31,296 nt of DNA from CAZTAO01 sp964611645 (GCA_964611645.1 CAZTAO010000055.1:1-31296); one strand, 5' to 3'. Positions 7,742 to 15,885 are shown, counted from the stretch's first letter. A program made the numbers and translations. Notes: a model not told the origin generated them from the letters alone.

Positions 7742-7817
7742 CCGCCCCCTAGCCCGCCTGTCGCAGCATTGCTCCGCAAAGCTGCTTTCGGCCAGCGCCT
7801 CCTGGCGAGGAGGGGGA
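7742..7817. repeat. Second C-rich intergenic repeat block before the PHP gene
   Basis: The block opens with CCGCCCCCTAGCCCGCC and closes with CCTCCTGGCGAGGAGGGGG, which can fold on itself. The closing half is close to CCCCTCCTGGCGGGAGGGG just before kdsA (21322-21340). Together with the preceding repeat it fills the 189-bp gap between the reductase and the PHP gene; no promoter was recognised in the gap. Confidence 0.55.
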
Positions 7818-7842
7818 ACTGATCACTGGAGGAAGTCGAATA

Positions 7843-8736
7843 ATGAAGCTCAGCAATCCGTTTGAACAGCCGGGGAAGTTCTATAAGGCTAATCTGCACA
7901 CGCATACTACGGTCAGCGATGGTGACTCACCGGTGGCGGAGCGCGCGCGGCAGTACAAAGAAGCCGGGTACGATGTGCTCGCGATCACCGATCACCGCGC
8001 CACCAATGACGTGTCGGGATTGTCTGATGACAACTTCCTGGTGATCAGCGGGATGGAAACCCACCCGGACTGCCCTGGCGGCTACAATATATACCACATA
8101 GTGTGCCTGGACGTGCCTCATCCGCTGGCAATACCCGAGGGCACTGAGGCGAACGAGCATGTGAGGATTATCAAAGAGGCGGGCGGGGAAGTCATTTTCG
8201 CTCATCCATACTGGTGCGGCCACAATATCAACCAGATAATGCCTATCAACGACTTCATCGCCGTGGAAGTCTTCAATACTACCTGCACCGGGATCGGCAA
8301 GGGCTACAGCAGCGTGCATTGGGATGATGTTCTGGACACGGGCAGGGTGGTTGGCGGAGTGGCTGTGGATGATGTTCACGGCACCCACGACCGTTTCCAG
8401 GGCTGGACAATGATCAAATCCACCGAGTTAAGCGTCAAAGGAATAATGGCGGCTTTGAAGAGCGGCAGTTACTACAGTTCTTGCGGTCCGGTGATCGAGG
8501 ACTTCCGGCGGGTGGGCGATAAGCTGGTTGTGAAGTGCTCCCCGGTGAAAGAAATTCATTTCATGGGTCGCAGGGCGAGCGGATGCAGAGTGGGTTCGGG
8601 TGTGGGAGAGTTGATCACAGAGGCTGAGCTTACCATCTACGAGGGCCTTGGTTATGTGCGGGCTGAGGTGATCGACGCCGACGGCCGCCACGCGTGGACC
8701 AACCCCATAGTCCTCGAGGAGTATTGGAAGAAGTAA
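7843..8736 (+). CDS. PHP-domain metal-dependent phosphoesterase-like protein
   Basis: The 297-residue protein has the PHP motifs in order: HTHTTVSDGD (His19, His21, Asp26), LAITDHRA (Asp50, His51), a conserved metal Glu in GMETH, EVIFAHPY, and VAVDDVHG. These bind the divalent metals used by PHP phosphoesterases related to PolC/PolX PHP and histidinol phosphatase domains. About 70 residues after the core form a small beta-rich domain (CSPVKEIHFMGRR onwards). No signal peptide is present, so it is cytoplasmic. The ATG at 7843 has GGAGGAAG upstream. The next gene starts one base after its stop, so the two are probably translated together. Substrate unknown; a nucleotide or sugar phosphate is plausible. 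Confidence 0.87.
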   Translation: MKLSNPFEQPGKFYKANLHTHTTVSDGDSPVAERARQYKEAGYDVLAITDHRATNDVSGLSDDNFLVISGMETHPDCPGGYNIYHIVCLDVPHPLAIPEGTEANEHVRIIKEAGGEVIFAHPYWCGHNINQIMPINDFIAVEVFNTTCTGIGKGYSSVHWDDVLDTGRVVGGVAVDDVHGTHDRFQGWTMIKSTELSVKGIMAALKSGSYYSSCGPVIEDFRRVGDKLVVKCSPVKEIHFMGRRASGCRVGSGVGELITEAELTIYEGLGYVRAEVIDADGRHAWTNPIVLEEYWKK

Positions 8737-8737
8737 T

Positions 8738-10000
8738 GTGATCTCAAGAGCCTGTCTGGTTGTTGCGCTGGCCCTGATCTCTCTGATCGGCGGTTCGGCT
8801 GGTTCCGAGGTTCCGGTGAAGCAGAGCCGGACGGTTGCTACCGTTAGCTTCGACTACAGCTCAAAGCTCAGTCCTGAGAAAACACGCGATCTGGCCCGGC
8901 GTTTCGATCACCTGATAGTGACCGATATACTGGGCCGCTACATTCCTCAGCTCAAATCCATCAACCCCAAAATCAAGATATACCTCTATGAGTCCGGGCT
9001 TACCGTGGCGGACGGCCGCGACAGCCAGGGCAAAGACCAGATATACGGCAATTGTGTTTTCGGGTTGGCCTTTGTCTTCAGGGAGCATCCTGAATGGCTC
9101 TATGCGCACAAAGGCAGTTACGCGCACGAGGACAACCGGTATTTCATTCGGGCCACCAACGCCCAATATCAGAACGAATGGGCTTCCAGAGTTGTGGAGA
9201 TAGCCAAACGGTGGGGGTTCGATGGGGTGTTCATGGATGACACCGAGGCTATCGGCGCCGAGAAGATTCCGGGTGGGAGAAAACCCGCAGAGGTGCAGGC
9301 GTTCCTGCATGCGGTTTTGCCGAAGCTTAGAGCCTCGGGTCTCACCGTCATTCTAAATGCCTGCGGACAGCAGATCTCATCGGGAAAGGTGGAGTCCTAC
9401 TTCAATCCATCCTGGACCCCGCCGCCGGCTCTCACCACGCAGGGCTTCAGGGCAAACTCAGCCAACACCGTTCCCCACGCTCAGTTCCAGGAGTGGGCGT
9501 TCTTCAGGCCGGGGTCGTTCGCGGGGGCTTCGGGCAACAGATATGGCAGAACCTACTGGCTTGGCTGTCTGCGGGATATGGACACCGCGCCTAGGTGGAA
9601 GACAGTCATCCACGAGCAGGTCTACGGGTCGGACAAGCCTGCGGACCCGGCAAAGGGCATCAATGGCTGGCTGAACTTTGGGCTTTGCAGCTATTTGCTT
9701 GGTTCCAACCAACACACCACCATGGCGATGCGAGTGATGCGGGGAGAGGCTGTCGACCCGGATTTCGCGCTGGCCAGGAAGCTGGGCGACCCCACGCGCA
9801 GTCACAAAGCCATTGGAAGCGACGAGTACTTCAGGTCGAGGAGCTTTGTGAACGGCCTGGTGGTGGTTAACGGCAACGAGGCGGAGTCCAGGAGCTTTGA
9901 GGCATTGGTCGAACTCGTTAGCCAGAATGGGGAGCGGATCAGCAAGGGCCAGAAAGTCACACTTCCCCCACACACAGGCCGGGTCTTGCTAAGAAACTAG
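8738..10000 (+). CDS. Secreted glycoside-hydrolase-like TIM-barrel protein (GHL15-type)
   Basis: The 420-residue protein begins with a Sec signal (LVVALALISLIGGSAGS). The body reads as a TIM barrel of the putative glycosyl-hydrolase groups: SFDYSSK at the first strand, KIKIYLYESG, the acidic motif WGFDGVFMDDTE (likely catalytic Asp pair at about 165-172), LTVILNACG and later ALVELVSQNGERISKG with a C-terminal beta-sandwich. This resembles the GHL15/GH114-like hypothetical hydrolases; the substrate cannot be told from sequence. Translation starts at GTG 8738, one base after the PHP stop, with TTGGAAG upstream, so it is coupled to the PHP gene. Acts outside the cytoplasm. Confidence 0.75.
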   Translation: MISRACLVVALALISLIGGSAGSEVPVKQSRTVATVSFDYSSKLSPEKTRDLARRFDHLIVTDILGRYIPQLKSINPKIKIYLYESGLTVADGRDSQGKDQIYGNCVFGLAFVFREHPEWLYAHKGSYAHEDNRYFIRATNAQYQNEWASRVVEIAKRWGFDGVFMDDTEAIGAEKIPGGRKPAEVQAFLHAVLPKLRASGLTVILNACGQQISSGKVESYFNPSWTPPPALTTQGFRANSANTVPHAQFQEWAFFRPGSFAGASGNRYGRTYWLGCLRDMDTAPRWKTVIHEQVYGSDKPADPAKGINGWLNFGLCSYLLGSNQHTTMAMRVMRGEAVDPDFALARKLGDPTRSHKAIGSDEYFRSRSFVNGLVVVNGNEAESRSFEALVELVSQNGERISKGQKVTLPPHTGRVLLRN

Positions 10001-10007
10001 AGAACGT

Positions 10008-10104
10008 AATCACGAAAACACGAAAGTATGAAAGCACGAAATGATTCCGATTTCGTTCTTGTCCTTTTTCGTGTTTTCCAGTTTTCGTGCTTTCGTGATG
10101 AAAT
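10008..10104. repeat. Inverted CACGAAA repeat element, copy A
   Basis: AATCACGAAAACACGAAAG at the left and TTTTCGTGCTTTCGTGAT at the right form an imperfect inverted repeat built of CACGAAA units. It lies between the convergent ends of the glycosidase-like gene and holA, where it could end transcription both ways. The left arm is nearly identical to the one at 17997, so it is dispersed in the genome. Confidence 0.8.
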
Positions 10105-10127
10105 CGGCCTCTTGCCTCTGGATCTAA

Positions 10128-11231
10128 TTAGCGACCCTTGCCTGCCGCTGCCAGATTTACCACCAGCAGGTCCATCACCAGCCTTGCATCATCCGGGCCT
10201 TGCTCGATGCCTTTGAGCACCAGGTCCGCGCGCTCTATCTCTTCAAAACACCTGATCAACTGCGGGAATGTGAACGCCGACGCCTGGTTCAGAAGCTTGG
10301 GCCCCAGCCAGGCTTTGGTGGCGAGAAAGTCGAACACATTGCCGACACTGGGAAGTTGCTGCGCTATCTGTTCCGGGACGCCATCCTTGGACAGGCCCCT
10401 TACCCTGGCCTCCTGCAATACTTTCACCTGCCAGATCAGCCGTATCTGCCGGGATATCATTGAAAGCGCCCGCGGGGCCTCTCCTCTGGGGTCGCCGCCG
10501 TATTCAAACACGTTTTCCAAGAGGTGCAGGGACTGCGCCTGGCTTTGGTTTCCGATGGCATCCACCAGGTTAAAAATGCGTTCTTCAGGGGTCTCACAGG
10601 TCACTTCCGCCACGATGCGCCGGGTGACGTGGGCCTTGTCCCCCGCGTATCTGATCAGCTTCTCGACTTCGGTGCCGATGATGTTGAAGTCGAAACCCAC
10701 GCGGGTCTGCAGCAGCTCGAGGGCGTCGGGGTCTATCTTGCAGCCGGCCTTGTTGAAGAGGCTTTGCGCGAACTGCTTTGTTTCCGCGATACCGGCCTTG
10801 CCCTTGAGCGGAGGCATTTCCCACACCTTGCCCACTTTGCGAATCGCCTTGGACAACTCCCCGACCACATCGCTTCCCTTTGCCGGCTTGCCATCGACTT
10901 TGTCTGCGGCCGGGGTGTGCATTATGAGCAGACCCGCGTCCGGGGCTGAGGCTATCTTTTCTGCGAGCTTCTTCTGCTCTTCCTTGTCCATCTTGTTGGC
11001 GTAACGCATCAGCACAATGCGGCGCGGTGACCCGAACGGCGGCACGTTGAGCCCCGCCATCACTCTATCGCAGGTGGAATTGTTGCCTTCCAGCTCTTCC
11101 ATGTCGAAGTCCGAAAAGTCCGGATCGACAATGCTCGCGAGCAGTTCCTTGAGGGCAATCGCCTTCTGGTAATCGCCATCCCCCCGGAACAGATACGCCT
11201 TGATGTCAGTTGTGGTCTTGGTAGCTGCCAT
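10128..11231 (-). CDS. holA: DNA polymerase III subunit delta
   Basis: The 367-residue protein is the clamp-loader delta subunit, which opens the sliding clamp during loading. It has the usual start (KAYLFRGDGDYQKAIALKELL), the AAA+-like fold without Walker motifs (SPRRIVLMRYANKM, PDAGLLIMHTP), the central LLQTRVGFDFNIIGTEVEKLIRYAG segment, and the C-terminal collar domain (RIFNLVDAIGNQSQAQSLHLLENV...ISRQIRLIWQVKVLQE...LIRCFEEIERADLVLKGIEQGPDDARLVMDLLVVNL is the collar end). Length is slightly above the family norm. It may be the last gene of the minus-strand run that starts at the sigma factor, although a 147-bp repeat lies upstream of it. Confidence 0.95.
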   Translation of the reverse strand: MAATKTTTDIKAYLFRGDGDYQKAIALKELLASIVDPDFSDFDMEELEGNNSTCDRVMAGLNVPPFGSPRRIVLMRYANKMDKEEQKKLAEKIASAPDAGLLIMHTPAADKVDGKPAKGSDVVGELSKAIRKVGKVWEMPPLKGKAGIAETKQFAQSLFNKAGCKIDPDALELLQTRVGFDFNIIGTEVEKLIRYAGDKAHVTRRIVAEVTCETPEERIFNLVDAIGNQSQAQSLHLLENVFEYGGDPRGEAPRALSMISRQIRLIWQVKVLQEARVRGLSKDGVPEQIAQQLPSVGNVFDFLATKAWLGPKLLNQASAFTFPQLIRCFEEIERADLVLKGIEQGPDDARLVMDLLVVNLAAAGKGR

Positions 11232-11291
11232 GCTTGGTATTGTCCTCGGATACTAGGATAGCAGGATTATCGTTGGAAGGCTAGTTGGTTT

Positions 11292-11438
11292 CTATGCTGC
11301 GGGAACGGCGGCTCGTACTATCTAGCAGATTCGCAAGTAGTGAGTTCCCGCAGCCCCGGTGGTGTAGAACATAGCTGCGGGAACTTACCCTTGTGGAAAA
11401 CTCAGGGCTTAGTTCATGCTATCGTTCCCGCAGCATAG
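11292..11438. repeat. 147-bp element with 16-bp terminal inverted repeats
   Basis: CTATGCTGCGGGAACG (11292-11307) and its perfect reverse complement (11423-11438) bound the element. Two further inner copies, AGTTCCCGCAGC (11343-11354) and GCTGCGGGAACT (11374-11385), form a second perfect 12-bp stem. The core 11-mer thus occurs four times in alternating orientation. It has no coding capacity and resembles a REP/BIME or MITE-like unit. It fills the gap between the methyltransferase stop and holA start. Confidence 0.85.
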
Positions 11439-11465
11439 TGAGTGCTCAAATTGGGAGATCGTGCG

Positions 11466-11510
11466 TGCCCCTCACCCCAGCCCTCTCCCCGGGGGGCCGG
11501 GGAGAGGGGG
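11466..11510. repeat. C-rich palindromic repeat abutting the methyltransferase stop codon
   Basis: CCCTCACCCCAGCCCTCTCCCC leads into a perfect 10-bp stem: CCCTCTCCCC (11481-11490) with GGGGAGAGGG (11499-11508). On the minus strand it begins directly at the end of the methyltransferase gene (stop at 11511-11513). It could act as a 3'-end stabiliser or factor-assisted terminator, as there is no T-tract. Confidence 0.8.
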
Positions 11511-12254
11511 CTAGATATGCCGCATCACGTAGAACACGTACCCATACCAGTCGGAGTAGCGCTTGTATAGGCTGACTTCGGCTTCTTCGGCGTCCAGCAT
11601 GGCCTGGGCTTCGGTGTTGTCTGGATATTTGACCCGCAGGTCGGCCACTCGCTTGGTGAGGGGACCGTAGTATGTTACCAGCCAGTCGGATTCGGGCAGG
11701 GTGAAGTGCCCGATTGATTCGTAGCCACACTTAGCGATCTTTGCCAGGTTTTCTTCTATCGAACCGATCGCCGGGTAGTTCTCATCCCAGAAAGCTTTGA
11801 TTTCTTCCGGCGGGTTCGGCTTCAGCCATGAGACCTCGCTCACGGCCACGCAGCCCCCCGGCTGCAGGAGCCGCTTCCACTCGGTCAGTCCCTTCTCAAA
11901 ACCCATTATGTATATCGAGCCTTCAGCCCAGATGAGGTCGAAGCTGTTGTCCGGCAGTGGGATATCGCTCATCGACGCATTGATCACCTGGACCCTGTCG
12001 GCGAGTACTTCTTTGGAGGCCTTTGCCGCGAGCGCATCGAGGAAAGGCTGGTGGTTGTCCAGCCCGGTGACGTGCCCTCCGCTGAGTTGGGCAAGCTGCA
12101 CGGTCTGCGTCCCCGGGCCACACCCTACATCAAGGATACTAGGGTGTTTGGGCAGTTCCGGGAGCATCTTGTAAGCTCTTTCGGTGGTCGCGAAAGACCC
12201 CGGCCCTTCCCTGGGAATACCACGGTGTATCTCGAAGAAGAAATCCCTGTTCAT
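11511..12254 (-). CDS. Class I SAM-dependent methyltransferase
   Basis: The 247-residue protein carries the SAM-binding motif I (SILDVGCGPGTQ, residues 39-50), acidic motif II (HVTGLDNHQPFL), motif III region (VINASMSDIPLPDNSFDLIWAEGSIYIMG) and a post-motif (LLQPGGCVAVSEVSW). It is of the Methyltransf_11/25 type acting on small molecules or lipids; the acceptor is not evident. The C-terminal 60 residues are helical with a charged stretch. The start at 12254 is set by GGAGG five bases upstream; longer in-frame starts run through an intergenic hairpin and are unlikely. It follows the Spy-like gene by 123 bases on the same strand. Confidence 0.88.
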   Translation of the reverse strand: MNRDFFFEIHRGIPREGPGSFATTERAYKMLPELPKHPSILDVGCGPGTQTVQLAQLSGGHVTGLDNHQPFLDALAAKASKEVLADRVQVINASMSDIPLPDNSFDLIWAEGSIYIMGFEKGLTEWKRLLQPGGCVAVSEVSWLKPNPPEEIKAFWDENYPAIGSIEENLAKIAKCGYESIGHFTLPESDWLVTYYGPLTKRVADLRVKYPDNTEAQAMLDAEEAEVSLYKRYSDWYGYVFYVMRHI

Positions 12255-12279
12255 TGCTGCCTCCATATCCCCAACGCAG

Positions 12280-12317
12280 AGGATGCTTCGGGGCTGGTTG
12301 TCGCCCCAAAGCATCCT
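12280..12317. other. Stem-loop in the methyltransferase leader
   Basis: AGGATGCTT-C-GGGGC (12280-12294) and GCCCC-A-AAGCATCCT (12303-12317) form a 14-bp stem with one mismatch and an 8-nt loop. It lies between the Spy-like stop and the methyltransferase start on the minus strand. There is no T-run on either side, so it looks more like an RNA processing or stability element than a terminator. It matches no riboswitch I know. Confidence 0.65.
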
Positions 12318-12377
12318 GAGCATATCACTTACATACGCCACACCGCAAGTCACAGCCTGTGGGTGGTCACTTTCGGT

Positions 12378-13193
12378 CTAGTAGGCGGGAGGTGGCGGCC
12401 CTTGAGGAGGAGGGCCGCCAGGCTGTCCCTGGCCGCCGCGATTACCGCCGCCGCGGTTGCGTTCACCGGGTTGCCTGCCACCACCGGGCTGGCCGGGTCC
12501 ACCGGGACCCATCGGTCCGCCGGGTCCCATACCGGGGCCACCAGGGCCCATTCCAGGTCCCATCGGCGGCCTGTTCATCATCTGGATCACGGCCTTGGTC
12601 TGCTCTGCGGTCAGGATCGCGCGGATGCTCTTCCAGGTCTGGATAGCGTCCTGAACCAGGGCAGCTTCTGCCTTGGCGGATTCTGTCGCCAGTTCCTGGA
12701 TCCTCTTGCCATCGAAGTCCGGCGAAAGCACTGCGGCGCGCAGGTCTCTTGTCGCTTTGATGGCTTTTTCCATCAGCGGTTTGTTGGTCTGCATCTTCTT
12801 CCCGAACATCTCCATCAGCTTGCCCTGCTGTTCATCGGTGAGGCCGATGCGCTGCGCGGACTGCATAAAGAACTCCATCGGGGGAGCGCCAACCGCTCCA
12901 AAAGCACATGTCGGAGGAGGTCCCATCGGGCCTCGACCCATCATTCCAGGTCCCATCGGCCCCATACCAGGGCCACCGGGCATCATGCCGGGCCCCATTG
13001 GACCACCGGGGCCGGGTCCCATGCCGGGAGGTGGAGGCATGCCGGGCGCTCCATCAGGCCCCATCGGGCCACCAGGCATCCCCGGAGCGCCCGGAGGAGG
13101 AGGCGGGGGCGGGCCAGGTTGGTACTCCTGGGCAACCGCGAATGTAGCTAACAGCAGCATCGCTGCAACAACCAGAATCATCGTTCGTTTCAT
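12378..13193 (-). CDS. Exported Spy/CpxP-like (LTXXQ) protein with Met/Pro/Gly-rich arms
   Basis: The 271-residue protein has a Sec signal (ILVVAAMLLLATFAVAQ) and three parts. Residues 27-92 are a collagen-like tract of PGM/GPM repeats with a dozen methionines. Residues 95-208 are a helical Spy/CpxP-like core with two LTXXQ motifs (GLTDEQQGKL and ILTAEQTKAV). The C-terminal tail is again GPGGPM-rich and then GGGNRGGQ-rich. Spy-type proteins are periplasmic chaperones or metal sensors (CpxP, ZraP, CnrX). The Met-rich arms could bind Cu(I) or be surface-interaction tracts; this is inference. It is a paralogue of the next gene upstream: they share the core layout and a near-identical leader. It belongs to the sigma-factor cluster. 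Confidence 0.8.
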   Translation of the reverse strand: MKRTMILVVAAMLLLATFAVAQEYQPGPPPPPPPGAPGMPGGPMGPDGAPGMPPPPGMGPGPGGPMGPGMMPGGPGMGPMGPGMMGRGPMGPPPTCAFGAVGAPPMEFFMQSAQRIGLTDEQQGKLMEMFGKKMQTNKPLMEKAIKATRDLRAAVLSPDFDGKRIQELATESAKAEAALVQDAIQTWKSIRAILTAEQTKAVIQMMNRPPMGPGMGPGGPGMGPGGPMGPGGPGQPGGGRQPGERNRGGGNRGGQGQPGGPPPQGPPPPAY

Positions 13194-13215
13194 CGTAGTA
13201 TCCCCTTTCTCGTTT

Positions 13216-13240
13216 GGCTTATGGCTTATGGCCTATGGCC
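13216..13240. repeat. Tandem 8-bp repeat (GGCTTATG-type)
   Basis: Three near-identical 8-mers, GGCTTATG GCTTATGG CCTATGGCC, occur in the 86-bp gap between the two Spy-like genes. Such GGCYTATG strings are typical of dispersed intergenic repeats. No promoter was recognised next to it. Confidence 0.6.
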
Positions 13241-13279
13241 GGTGGCAGAGAAGCTATCGGCCATGGGCTGTGAGTTAGT

Positions 13280-13993
13280 CTACCTATGATCGGGTCCACC
13301 GGGAGGAGGTCCGTCTGGGCCCATCGGCGGTGGCGGTGGTCCGCCCACGCCGGGCATACCGCCGGGTCCACCGGGAGGAGGTCCGCCCGGAGGAGGAGGA
13401 GGCATGTTGGGACCACCGGGCCCCATACCGTGAGGCATTCCAGGCATACTGCGCATTCCCCGAGGAATCGGCTGCATTTGCAGGCCGACCCCGATGTCTC
13501 TCCATAGGGTGAGCTGTTTGTCCGTCAACACGCCCCTCAGCATACTCCAGGACTTGACTTGGTTCCGTATCCAGGCAGCGTGTGCTTCGGTACATGCTGC
13601 CGTCAAAACTGTGATCTTCTTCTGGTCAGACTTCCTAGATAGCAGGGCAAGCCGCAGCGCCTCCGATGCCTTCCAAGCCTCTGCATCGAGGCTCTTGGCG
13701 GTATCTGCATTCTTCTCATAGAGCTTCGTGATCTCGGATTGCTGATCCATGGTTAGCGCCAGTTCGTCAGCACCCATCGTAAAGAAGGCCAGCGGAGGCA
13801 GGGACAGCATAATTCCCCCGAAACCGGGCGGTGCCGCTTCAGTCATCATCCCTGGACCCATAGGCGGGCCAGGCGCCGCCGGAGGCGCAGGTGGCGTAGG
13901 CGGTGGCGGTGGCGGTGGGCCTGCTTGCCTCTGCGCGCACCCAAAGCAAGCCAACATCACTATCACAACTACTACCAACACTAATCGTTTCAT
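13280..13993 (-). CDS. Spy-like exported lipoprotein, paralogue of the neighbour
   Basis: The 237-residue protein opens with KRLVLVVVVIVMLACFGC, a signal peptide with a degenerate lipobox; Cys16 or Cys19 may be lipidated. A Pro-rich stretch (QAGPPPPPPPTPPAPPAAP) leads to a helical core with two LTXXQ-type motifs (LALTMDQQSEI, about residue 79, and VLTDKQLTLW, about residue 155). The C-terminus is Met/Pro/Gly-rich (GMRSMPGMPHGMGPGG onwards). Layout and leader match the gene at 12378, so one arose by duplication. The ATG is preceded by AAAGGGG. The TPR gene stops 48 bases upstream on the same strand, so cotranscription is likely. Function as an envelope chaperone or metal-binding sensor is inferred from family and context. 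Confidence 0.77.
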   Translation of the reverse strand: MKRLVLVVVVIVMLACFGCAQRQAGPPPPPPPTPPAPPAAPGPPMGPGMMTEAAPPGFGGIMLSLPPLAFFTMGADELALTMDQQSEITKLYEKNADTAKSLDAEAWKASEALRLALLSRKSDQKKITVLTAACTEAHAAWIRNQVKSWSMLRGVLTDKQLTLWRDIGVGLQMQPIPRGMRSMPGMPHGMGPGGPNMPPPPPGGPPPGGPGGMPGVGGPPPPPMGPDGPPPGGPDHR

Positions 13994-14041
13994 CGTAGTA
14001 TCCCCTTTCGTTTCGCGTTTGGGCAGTTGGGTTTGCAGAGA

Positions 14042-15160
14042 TTACTTACCCAGTCTCTTCAGCGCGTTTTGCGCGGGCTTGAAGGATGACTGTAGCTTCA
14101 GCGCGTCCTTGTAAGCCTCAACTGCCTCACTTCTCTTACCAAGCTTCTCCAACACCCGCCCGTAGTCCATATACAGCTCCGGCGAGCTTCTTTGCAGGAC
14201 GATGGCCATGTGGTAGCACTCCAGCGCTCTATTGAGGTCTTTCCTGGTTTCATAGTGCTTGCCAAGGCTGGTCTGGGCTATCGGTGACCAAGGGTCCAGC
14301 CGCACTGCTTGCCGAAGCTCATAATCCGCATTCACGGGATCGCGCATGGCTGTGAGCAGCGATGCGTAGGCCGATCGGTATGTCGGGTTCAGCGGAGACA
14401 GCACTATCGCGTCTCGGAACGCCCGCGCCGCGTTTGCATTCTTGCCTTCCGATCTGTAGATGCGGGCGAGGGAATAGTAGGATGCCGCAGACTCGGGATT
14501 ACCGGCCAGCACCTTGCCCAGCAGCTTCCGGGCGGCTTCGCGTTGGCCACTGGCCGCGAGCTTGTCTGCCTGCGCGATCTGTTTGCGAGCCGCCGGTGAT
14601 TCCGGCTCTGCCTTCAGCAACTGCTCCCGCACCAGCCTTTCAAGCAGAGGCATACTGGAGAGGCTGACCGGCCCCTCGATGGTCGTCACCGTGGCTCCCT
14701 GGGGCCTGGCGGATACGCTCACGAACCCTCCGGGGCCGCGGTACGCCGCGCTCAGCCTGCCATCTTCCGCTTTCGCGCTCCTGTAGAAAGGTCGCCACGC
14801 GGGTTCTTTGAGTGTGTCATCGTAGAACTTCAGCACCTTCTCAGCGGTCATTCCCGCGTCCGGGAGAACGAAGTCAACAATGTATACCGCCTGCACCCCT
14901 TCCAGCTTCGGCTGCCGGTAGATGGCTTCTTCCAACTCCGGGCCGGCCAGCACGGTCGCCCGGGTTATCTGCGCCTTGGGAGGCAGCGTGACAGTCTCAG
15001 GCAGCGGCGGCGGAGGCATAGGCCCCGGACCAGGCCCGAACCCGTGACCACGACCAAACCCGGGAGGCGCTGGGGGCGGCGGGCCAAACGGTCCCTGCGC
15101 GTAGGCTGCGCCTGCAAGCACAAGCATACCAAGTATTGAAGCAATCAGTGTGCGTCTCAC
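14042..15160 (-). CDS. Exported tetratricopeptide-repeat protein
   Basis: The 372-residue protein has a signal peptide (TLIASILGMLVLAGAAYAQ) and a Pro/Gly/Phe-rich segment (QGPFGPPPPAPPGFGRGHG), echoing the low-complexity arms of the two Spy-like proteins. Residues 65-160 form an alpha/beta region of unknown fold (VQAVYIVDFVLPDAGMTAEKVLKFYDDTLKEP is its clearest part). From about residue 195 to the end there are five or more TPR units (AASYYSLARIYRSEGKNANA, AQTSLGKHYETRKDLNRALE, PELYMDYGRVLEKLGKRSEA). Translation starts at GTG 15160, with a GTGA four-base overlap with the anti-sigma stop, so it is coupled to it. A role in relaying an envelope signal to the anti-sigma factor is possible but unproven. 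Confidence 0.85.
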   Translation of the reverse strand: MRRTLIASILGMLVLAGAAYAQGPFGPPPPAPPGFGRGHGFGPGPGPMPPPPLPETVTLPPKAQITRATVLAGPELEEAIYRQPKLEGVQAVYIVDFVLPDAGMTAEKVLKFYDDTLKEPAWRPFYRSAKAEDGRLSAAYRGPGGFVSVSARPQGATVTTIEGPVSLSSMPLLERLVREQLLKAEPESPAARKQIAQADKLAASGQREAARKLLGKVLAGNPESAASYYSLARIYRSEGKNANAARAFRDAIVLSPLNPTYRSAYASLLTAMRDPVNADYELRQAVRLDPWSPIAQTSLGKHYETRKDLNRALECYHMAIVLQRSSPELYMDYGRVLEKLGKRSEAVEAYKDALKLQSSFKPAQNALKRLGK

Positions 15161-15885
15161 AGTTCCCCACCTCCTCCACCAATATTCTCCGCGCTTCCGG
15201 CTTCAACAAGGGTGCTGAAGCCCTGCCCCACCAGGGAGTCGAGATCGCTGGACATTCCGGATCCCACAGACTCCGCCGCGGAGGCCAATACTTCATTCCC
15301 CGTATGGCTGGTTCTCATACCCGGCATCTTGTGTTTCACCGGCTGTGGCTCATATCTGGCGAACTTCTCGGGCCTTCTGATCATCTTGGACCTGACCGGC
15401 TTGTTCAGCTTGATCACGGGCTTGTCTGTGACTGTGCTCTTGCGGGTGCCCGTCGCTTTGCGATTGGTGTCCTTGATGACCACACCGGTCTTGCCAGACC
15501 CGGTGCCCTCGGCAATCTGTGGGCCTGTGGAATAGCCGGGCGCCACTGCGGGCGCAAGGTTCGTGCCTGTGTTCCTGGGGAACCCAACATACGCAATCAC
15601 GGCAAAGAAGATAATAGCTGCGCCAACCGGCGCGAGAAGCCGTGGGAATGCGGTTGTGCGTTGAGTGGTGTCTTCGGCTCTGGCCTGCAGCCTCTGCCAT
15701 CCGCCGTTCATGGGCTTGGACTTAGGCAGCGACTCCAGCGCCCTGCCGATACCCCGAATAGTCGCCTCATATTCCCGGCACTTGGGGCACCCATCCACAT
15801 GTTCTCTCAGCTTGGTCTGGCCCTTCTCATCGAGACGGCCGTCAATCTCCAGCGAGAGGCTGTATCTTGCGGTCTTGCAGTTCAT
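15157..15885 (-). CDS. Zinc-finger anti-sigma factor, single membrane span
   Basis: The 242-residue protein has the ZAS (zf-HC2) anti-sigma motif at its N-terminus: Cys3, then His29-x3-Cys33-x2-Cys36 (EHVDGCPKCREYE). A single membrane span lies at about residues 83-102 (LLAPVGAAIIFFAVIAYVGF). The remaining 140 residues are extracytoplasmic, Lys/Pro-rich and low in structure, ending in GGGGEL. It should hold the ECF sigma factor, whose gene overlaps its start by 44 bases, until an envelope signal arrives. The ATG at 15885 has GGAGG six bases before it. No sensor domain of known type is in the outer part, so the signal may come through the TPR or Spy-like proteins. Confidence 0.9.
   Translation of the reverse strand: MNCKTARYSLSLEIDGRLDEKGQTKLREHVDGCPKCREYEATIRGIGRALESLPKSKPMNGGWQRLQARAEDTTQRTTAFPRLLAPVGAAIIFFAVIAYVGFPRNTGTNLAPAVAPGYSTGPQIAEGTGSGKTGVVIKDTNRKATGTRKSTVTDKPVIKLNKPVRSKMIRRPEKFARYEPQPVKHKMPGMRTSHTGNEVLASAAESVGSGMSSDLDSLVGQGFSTLVEAGSAENIGGGGGEL

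Noticed and set aside
11292..11438. Possible CRISPR array
   Set aside because: The repeated 11-mers alternate in orientation and are unevenly spaced, which fits an inverted-repeat element and not a CRISPR array.
12255..12353. Longer N-terminus for the methyltransferase
   Set aside because: It crosses a strong stem-loop and lacks a ribosome binding site, whereas GGAGG precedes the start at 12254.
12051..13278. Long plus-strand frames opposite the Spy-like genes
   Set aside because: They are antisense shadows of GC-rich Met/Pro/Gly repeats; the minus-strand products have signal peptides and LTXXQ motifs.
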